Assembly (NCBI RefSeq): GCF_963576675.1
Contig: NC_088915.1
Span: 84,267,501 to 84,331,500, forward strand
Reading direction: 5' to 3'
Length of the DNA stretch: 64,000 nt
Origin: Euphorbia lathyris
Taxonomy: Eukaryota > Streptophyta > Magnoliopsida > Malpighiales > Euphorbiaceae
This document shows positions 58,231-64,000 of this stretch, piece by piece. How positions within the stretch are numbered: the first letter of the stretch is position 1; every line of letters starts with the position of its first letter. A program made the translations under genes and the position numbers. The notes below the pieces were generated by a model that was not told the origin of the DNA, did no database searches, and saw nothing but the letters and a program-made list of their open reading frames with translations.

Positions 58231-58432
58231 ATAAATAAGACACTGTTCTTTATCACTTAATTTCAGTTTAGTTCAGTAGTATTTAGTTCAGTAATCAGTT
58301 CAATTCAGTAATTTATCATTACTTATTATAATTACAGTATAATTATTTATTATAATCATTTTATTTTATTTTATTTTTATTTTTATTATTATTAGAACCA
58401 TTATTATTTTTATAAGCCTTTTATTTTAATTA

Positions 58433-59010
58433 GGATTAAGGTGCAAAAATACTCATAACGTTTTGGATCAGGAGCAATTTTACCCTTAACGTCTAAAATG
58501 ATGCAATTTTACCCTAACGTTGGTAGCTAAGAGCAATTTTAGCCATAACGTTGATAATTTGGGTCTATTTCGGATATTATTATAAAACACATATATTTTT
58601 GTTCCTTATTCTGCACCAATTGCATATCAATTCGTTCTAAAAAAATAATTTCATGGTTTTTATAATTTAATAAGAATTGGAGATTAATATTTATAAATTC
58701 GGTGAATTTTTTGAATTTTTGTCCAATTCGTAAAAAAGACATTATATTTTTTTATTTATTATTTTTCACATCCCAATATATTTTTGTGATTTGTTACAGA
58801 TAAAATAATGACATGTGAAGTGTAGATGACAAGATTTATGACCAAGAAGACAGTTTGATGGATTATTTCTCAAATTGACCAAATTTATCAACGTTAGGGG
58901 TAAAATTGCTCTTGGCTTACAACTTTAGGGGTAAAATTGCACCATTTTAGATATTGGGGTAAAATTACTCCTGACCCAAAAACTTTAGAGGTATTTTTGC
59001 ACATTAACCC
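58433..59010. mobile_element. Mutator-like MITE with 9-bp TSD
   Basis: TTTTAATTA occurs exactly at 58424-58432 and 59011-59019. The ends GGATTAAGGTGCAAAAATAC and (inverse) GGGTTAATGTGCAAAAATAC stay paired for about 130 bp, through GATCAGGAGCAATTTTACC. The non-coding interior keeps a 9-bp duplication typical of Mutator-like elements. Its relative is at 53087-53659. Confidence 0.9.
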
Positions 59011-59229
59011 TTTTAATTATTGCTATTTTTAAAGAATTATATTATTATTTCAGTTTCAGTAGAATTCAGTTCAGTTTATTTAATTTCAGTAAAAAAGAAC
59101 AGAACCTAACTCTATTTTGATTGACGATCAAAATTTTCCTTTGCCTTTATAACCAAACTAAACAATTTATATCTAGTAACCCCTTTTTTGGAATTCAACC
59201 GTTGTTTTGCCTAAGATATGTTTATTTTT

Positions 59230-59815
59230 AAGATAATGTACGAAACTATATATTTTCATATTTAACACATGGATTGTGAAAGTGATAAAAAAAATTAGAT
59301 TTCCAAAAAATCTACAAAATAGACATAGCGTTTTGGTAATGTTCTAACATGTACTGAGAGTCACCAGTATAAGTCTAACGTAAAATTATCTTTTACCTAT
59401 TCCTAAACCATCACCCTTGCCTTGAAAAAATATCATGCAAACCTGAATATATTTCTGAATGAAGATTTGTTTGATTATGCCTAAGAAATTCAAGACGGGT
59501 TTGTTCAACGCTGAATATGCATCAACAACAAACTGTTGAAACAAACGTATGCTCTAAACAATATTTTATTGTCATCACAACGAACATATAGATGATAAGT
59601 ATAATATTCTCGTATTGTATTATGTTTTCTTTTAGATCTTTTTGCTATATGCGACGTTGAATATGTAACGTCTTCAGTGTGGCCGTATTCTCGATAGGGA
59701 AATAACAATGGGTATTGTAGAGCCATTAAACTTATTCTTTTTAGTGTAGAACTTCGTGTCTCAATAATCATATCTCTTGATTTATCATAAAGCTCAAATT
59801 CACTGACAACGACGC
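59230..59815 (-). pseudogene. Helitron Rep/helicase N-terminal fragment
   Basis: The minus-strand frame at 59771-59505 contains LMALQYPLLFPYREYGH, then TIREYYTYHLYVR and FRAYVCFNSLLL. These are positions characteristic of the Helitron helicase-like N-terminal domain. Further along, out of frame near 59300-59345, FFGNLIFFITFTIHV looks like the later part of the same domain. Stops and frame shifts break it, and the Rep catalytic site and helicase are missing. Helitron ends (5' TC, 3' CTRR with hairpin) were not found. Confidence 0.7.
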
Positions 59816-59818
59816 TCA

Positions 59819-60292
59819 GTGGCGGAGCTAGGAATTTATATATGGGTGCTAATTTTAGCCTTGTGGAGCGGTGTCAAAGTTAGATTTATAGAGTTAAAGA
59901 AATTTTTCTGAAGTCCGGAGCAATTTTTTTTTGGTTTCCAGCACCCTAAAATTCCTTCATTTTGGTGTGTTGAATGTTAAAAAAATTAAAAGTATTCAAC
60001 CTAAAAAAAGTAGATATATTTAATATTTTATAAACACAACGCTAATTTCTTAAAAAATATACAACTTTTATCTTTTTATTTTTAATAATGGATCTCTTAT
60101 AATTTTCATAAAGTAAAATTTAATTCAAAGATTAAGTTTTTTTGAGTCTCAAAAGTTAAAAAATTGATTTAGAAAAAAAAAGTTCAAGACAGTTAAGAAG
60201 ATAAAGAGGATATAGAAAGTAATTAATAATAATAACATAATTATTTAGAAAAGAAAATTCAAATAGATAAATAAAAGCATCTAAAAAGAAGG
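59819..60292. other. Left end of a hAT-like element, then AT-rich DNA
   Basis: CAGTGGCGGAGCTAGGAATT at 59819 resembles a hAT end, as at 54185 and 9157, but I found no matching right end. Confidence 0.4.
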
Positions 60293-60300
60293 CTTAAACT

Positions 60301-60842
60301 TAAGGGTGAGCATGATCCGGTTCGATCTAAAAATCGAACCAAACCGAATTGGACCAAACCAAATTATCTCTATTTTTTAGGATCAAACCAAACCAAATTA
60401 TAATTCGGTTTGGTCTGAACCGAACCAAATTATTTCGGTCAGATCCGGTTTGGTTCATGTTTAGACCAAACAAAACACTAAAGACCTACCACTATTTGTA
60501 CCTTCACTAACTAAACAATTATATAAAGAAAATGATCATATAATTAGTTTTTCTTTTGTATATATAATTAGTTGTGAGAGAAAAAACATGTTTAATTGTT
60601 TTTTCTTTTTTATATATAATTAGTTAATTAATTTAAAACCTTAAAATTACGAGTAATACATATTGTATTTCGGTTTGGTTTTATTTGATTTTAGACCGGA
60701 CCAAACCGAACCGAACTGGAAACCAAACTAGCTTAAAATTAGGACCGAACCAAACCAAAATATAATTCGGTCCGATTTGATTCGGTTTTTCAGTCTGGTT
60801 TTTTCGGTTTTTGGGTTTTCAGTTCGGTTCTGCTCACCCTTA
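60301..60842. mobile_element. hAT MITE rich in AACCAAACC
   Basis: TAAGGGTGAGCA at the left and the inverse (TGCTCACCCTTA) at the right, with an exact 8-bp duplication CTTAAACT at 60293-60300 and 60843-60850. The arms hold AACCGAACCAAATT words and fold back. It is analogous to 40127-40643. Confidence 0.9.
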
Positions 60843-60854
60843 CTTAAACTCATG

Positions 60855-61625
60855 CATTAACTAGTCACCCAAAAAACTGAAAACAACAATATGAAATTCT
60901 TTATGATCAGTTGTCTGGTCAACTAGCTGATCAATGTTAGGCAGAGGATAAAAATCTTTCGGGCAAGTTTTATTGACATTGGTTAAGTCTACATAAATAC
61001 GGTAATTTTCGTTGTTCTTCTTTACAAGCATTATATTAGAGAGCCAATCGGGATAATGTACTTCCCTAATAAAATTAACAGCGAGGAGCTTGTTGATCTC
61101 TGCTTTGATCGCCAACTTCTTATCATTAGCATGGAGTCACCTTTTCTTTTTGATGGGTGTGTAGGTGGGGTAGATATCGAGCTTGTGTGTGACGTGCTCT
61201 AGGGAGACCCCGGTGATGTCCATCGTGCTCGAGATGAAAATTGGCGTGTTGTCAGTGAGTGCTGCCTTGATAGAGGCTTCCAGTTCAGCTGATAGCTGCG
61301 TGCCAGTCTTTAGGGCGCACTTGTCTGCGACGAAGTAGTCGACTACTAGCTCGATGGGACGCGGGTTGTACCCTCGCATATCCATCAGGTCTCCGTTGAC
61401 CACATTGTAAGTCGGGAGTGCATGGTGTGTCAGTGAATCTTCCTTGCTAGCTGCCTGTTATCGATAATAGTGATGACGCCTTTTGCGCTGGGCATGACTA
61501 GACTTAGGTTCGAGATGTTGATTAAGGTCGCAACTGCTTAGAGTAGTGGTCGGCCAAAGATGGCATTGTAGGTCTGGGGAATGTCTACCACCACCCATTC
61601 AGCTTCGAGTGTCAAACCCGACCCT
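60855..61625 (-). pseudogene. Ty3/gypsy protease-RT junction fragment
   Basis: In minus order: a piece after the protease (VVDIPQTYNAIFGRPLL, about 61620-61540), then 61403-61137 (an RT-leading region with IFISSTMDITGV), then 61115-60861 with the RT start (INKLLAVNFIREVHYPDWLS, then YRIYVDLTNVNKTCPKD). Stops and a frame break near 61130 separate the pieces. The YVDD centre, RNase H and integrase are absent. It differs from the pol of the 22-36 kb element and belongs to another gypsy family. Confidence 0.8.
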
Positions 61626-62097
61626 AAACGACATCAGGTATGATGAGGGACAAGATGACGAACCTATCAGTAAAAAAGGCGAACCTATTATCTACGAATC
61701 AACTCACTTAGATCATAAGAAACGCTTATTCGGACAGTTTCAGAACCCAATTAATTTTTTTTGAATAAACTGAGAGACGGATCTTATATTAAATCTACCA
61801 AAACCAGTGGGTAGTAGAAACTCATTTACTCCCCCCAAACTTTTTTTTCTTTTTTCTAATAACTTTCATGTATTTCAATCTAACGTGGTTTAGTTAAATT
61901 ACAAAGTTAAATCGTATATTTTAAAAAAATTGTAAAGTCAGTACTTTTAATTGTTTCAAATCGCTCCTTTTTGGAATAAAAATTGACTGAGTTTGTAAAC
62001 GGCAAAAAACGCATACCACTATTTTCAAACTTTTAAACGATGAAAATTTCCTTTACAGATCGGATAAACCACAAAATTTACTTTTGTACGTTTGCTT
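61626..62097. other. AT-rich DNA without a recognisable gene
   Basis: The frame at 61546-61764 starts in the gypsy fragment on the wrong strand and carries no domain. Confidence 0.45.
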
Positions 62098-62680
62098 ATT
62101 ATTATTATTATTATTATTAGGCCTAATACATCACCCGTTCCCTGAACTTCTCCATAATAGTAGATTGACTCCCTGAACTTTGCAAGTACCTCACCAGCTC
62201 ATTGAACTTGATTATTCTGTATCACCAACTTCCTAAACTTGTTAATAAAAGTAGATTAGCTCCCTGAACTTTATAAGTGTCTTACCAATTCTCTAACCAT
62301 GCTTATTCGATAACAACTAAATATAAAAACCATAATATTAACTCTCAATCTTCATCCACTCGATCTCTCAAACCTGCAATACTAACTCTTACAATAGGTT
62401 GAAAGGTATGAAAAGAGAAAAAATTACCTCTCAAATAGATGAAGATGCATTTTTAGAATTTAGTTTTAAGTTTTTGCATTTAGTTGTTACAGAATATGCA
62501 AGTTTAGGGAGTTTGTGAGACATTTATAAAGTTCAATAAGCTAATATACTTCTGTGGACAATTTCAGTGAGTTGGTGATACAAAATAATCAAGTTCAAGG
62601 AGCTGGTGAAACACTTGTAAAGTTTAGGAAGCCAATCTACTACTATGGACAGGTTCAGAGAGCTGGTGATGTATTAGGCC

Positions 62681-62738
<58 letters not shown>
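62098..62738. repeat. (TTA)n microsatellite split by a MITE
   Basis: TTA/ATT units flank the MITE on both sides: about 7 units at 62098-62118 and about 19 at 62681-62738. The isoleucine-rich frame at 62554-62865 comes from this tract. Confidence 0.85.
62119..62681. mobile_element. Foldback MITE inside a TTA microsatellite
   Basis: AGGCCTAATACATCACC at the left and its inverse GGTGATGTATTAGGCCT at the right. The arms of about 180 bp repeat a CCCTGAACTT-AGTAGATT-CTCCC phrase and its complement. The flanking repeat hides the length of the target duplication. Confidence 0.8.
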
Positions 62739-62739
<1 letters not shown>

Positions 62740-62992
62740 ACGTTGAAATTTGCTCTTATTATTTATAAAAAATATAGATTTATCTCTAATATATATGATA
62801 TACTAATAAATTTTATACTTTTATTATTTTCAAAAGAAAATCAATTTTACTTCGTATCTATTTGAAAAATTAAACAAATTTATTTAATTATTATTTGATT
62901 TCCACGTTAAATTTTCCAAATAAATAAAAAATAGTATATTTTAATATGTCGTTAATTGTAAATGTACTAATAACATAAGAACTATTTTAGAT

Positions 62993-63506
62993 TACTAAAT
63001 GCACCATTGGTTACTGAACTTAATGGTTATCTTAAAATGGTCATTCAACTTCAATTTGTTTCAATAAAATCATCCAACTTTGAGTTTTGTCTCAATTAGG
63101 TCACTATGATGATTTCCGTGATTAAAAAACATCGGAATGATGACATAAATGATACATCAATATGAGACAACTCATATTTCTAACCGAAATGACACATGAC
63201 ATCTACATATGCGTCACTTGGCTATCACGTGTCGATTATTTTTATGAAAAAAACTAAAATTTAGTTTTTTTCATAAAAAATACTCGACATGTGGCTCTCA
63301 CATTTCGTTTCGGTCAGAGATTTGAGTTAACTCGTGTTGACGTGTCACCCATGTCATCATTCCGATGTTTTTTCACAACTAAAATCGACGGAGTGACCTA
63401 ATTGAGACAAAACTCAAAGTTGAGTGATTTTATTGAGACAAATTGAAGTTGAGTGACCATTTTGGGACAACCATGTTAGTTCAGTGACCAATAATGCATT
63501 TAACCC
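62993..63506. mobile_element. Foldback MITE, about 515 bp
   Basis: ACTAAATGCACCATTGGTTACTG-type left end and the inverse at GTGACCAATAATGCATTTAACCC. The arms pair for about 150 bp (TCAACTTCAATTTGTTTC, TTTGAGTTTTGTCTCAATTAGGTCAC). A central AT hairpin lies near 63255-63290. Confidence 0.75.
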
Positions 63507-63596
63507 TTGCTTTTTATGATTAATTTATATATTACCATTATAGTTAATATTAATTTTGGCTCATTATTTGTAAATGGTAAGTAATATTATAAATAT

Positions 63597-64000
63597 TGAC
63601 CCTGTTTGGTAAAGAGCGTTTTGGGATAAAAAGAGCGGTTTTGACCAACTTTAGAGGTTTGACCATTAAAACCGCTAATTGAAGTGTTTGGTGGAGAGAA
63701 GTTTGGAAGAGAGTTTTGCGATGAAAACGCTAATTTAGAAAAAGCTCTTAAAATGAGCTTTTTCAATTAGCGTTTTGCAATATTAAAATTAATGGACTTC
63801 TTTAACCTTAATAGATAGACTCCCTCTTCTCCTGCGCCAAAATTAATGCCCTTATTCATCTTTTTGCACAAACCGCTATTATCAATCAGCTAATTTTTAC
63901 CAAACAGGTCTACACAAACAGCTAATCAAATCAGCTAGTCAAATCAGCTAATGTAATCAGCTAACAGCTAACAACTAATGTAATCAGCTAACAGCTAATT
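63597..64000. mobile_element. hAT-like MITE, cut by the window end
   Basis: Starts CCTGTTTGGTAAAGAGCG and holds the ACCAAACAGGTCTACACAAACAGC and CAGCTAACAGCTAA phrases seen in the palindrome at 19945-20550. The right end lies beyond the window. Confidence 0.55.

Noticed and set aside
62554..62865. 103-residue frame with a long isoleucine run
   Set aside because: Encoded by the (TTA/ATT)n tract and MITE arm, so not a gene.

Overview
The window looks like nuclear DNA of a flowering plant, probably a eudicot. It is AT-rich and gene-poor, and it is packed with plant transposon families: a Tat-lineage Ty3/gypsy element, CACTA, hAT, Mutator-like, Tourist-like and pogo/Emigrant-like elements, an L1-type LINE, tRNA-derived SINEs, a TRIM and a Helitron fragment. 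The only ordinary host gene I can support is an intronless cytochrome P450 of the CYP77 family (closest to CYP77B by eye) on the minus strand at 11448-12968. I cannot name the species.

Layout. 1-9 kb: a LINE relic, a degenerate repeat array split by a 2.36 kb CACTA element (3018-5375, TSD TTC), then foldback MITEs, one inserted into another of its own family (7346-8400). 9-11 kb: a three-unit repeat carrying a hAT element, downstream of the P450. 13-22 kb: a 5'-truncated LINE with a 26-bp TSD, a solo LTR inside a foldback element, and a large head-to-head palindrome. 21997-36387: one 14.4 kb LTR retrotransposon in minus orientation. 36.4-41.4 kb: a retroposon with a 14-bp TSD, then an older LTR element without a clear pol that contains a solo LTR and a hAT MITE. 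41-64 kb: almost entirely nested small DNA elements, SINEs, a TRIM, a Helitron Rep relic and a gypsy pol fragment.

The most interesting locus is the 14.4 kb element. Its LTRs (about 1.9 kb, roughly 1-1.5% different by eye) are flanked by a perfect 5-bp TSD (agtgt). On the minus strand it carries gag-protease and RT-RNaseH-second RNaseH-integrase, the Tat order. Five in-frame stops and one frameshift break these genes. On the plus strand, between integrase and the 3' LTR, lies an apparently intact antisense gene for a plant mobile domain (PMD) protein. A five-exon model with GT/AG junctions in consistent phase gives 815 residues, from a 4-nt coding first exon to a C-terminal coiled coil. Antisense extra ORFs, some PMD-like, are known in this lineage; what merits attention here is the intact spliced structure and its surroundings.

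Two other features of that element stand out. A CpG-rich array of short palindromes (core TACGC-CCC-GCGTA) sits in the LTR U3, between the element's own TATA box and the PMD gene, and a diverged second copy lies in the 660-bp gap between the convergent integrase and PMD genes. The LTR end plus primer binding site is also duplicated, 129 bp apart, in the leader. I infer that the U3 array could act as a two-way control region, but this is untested.
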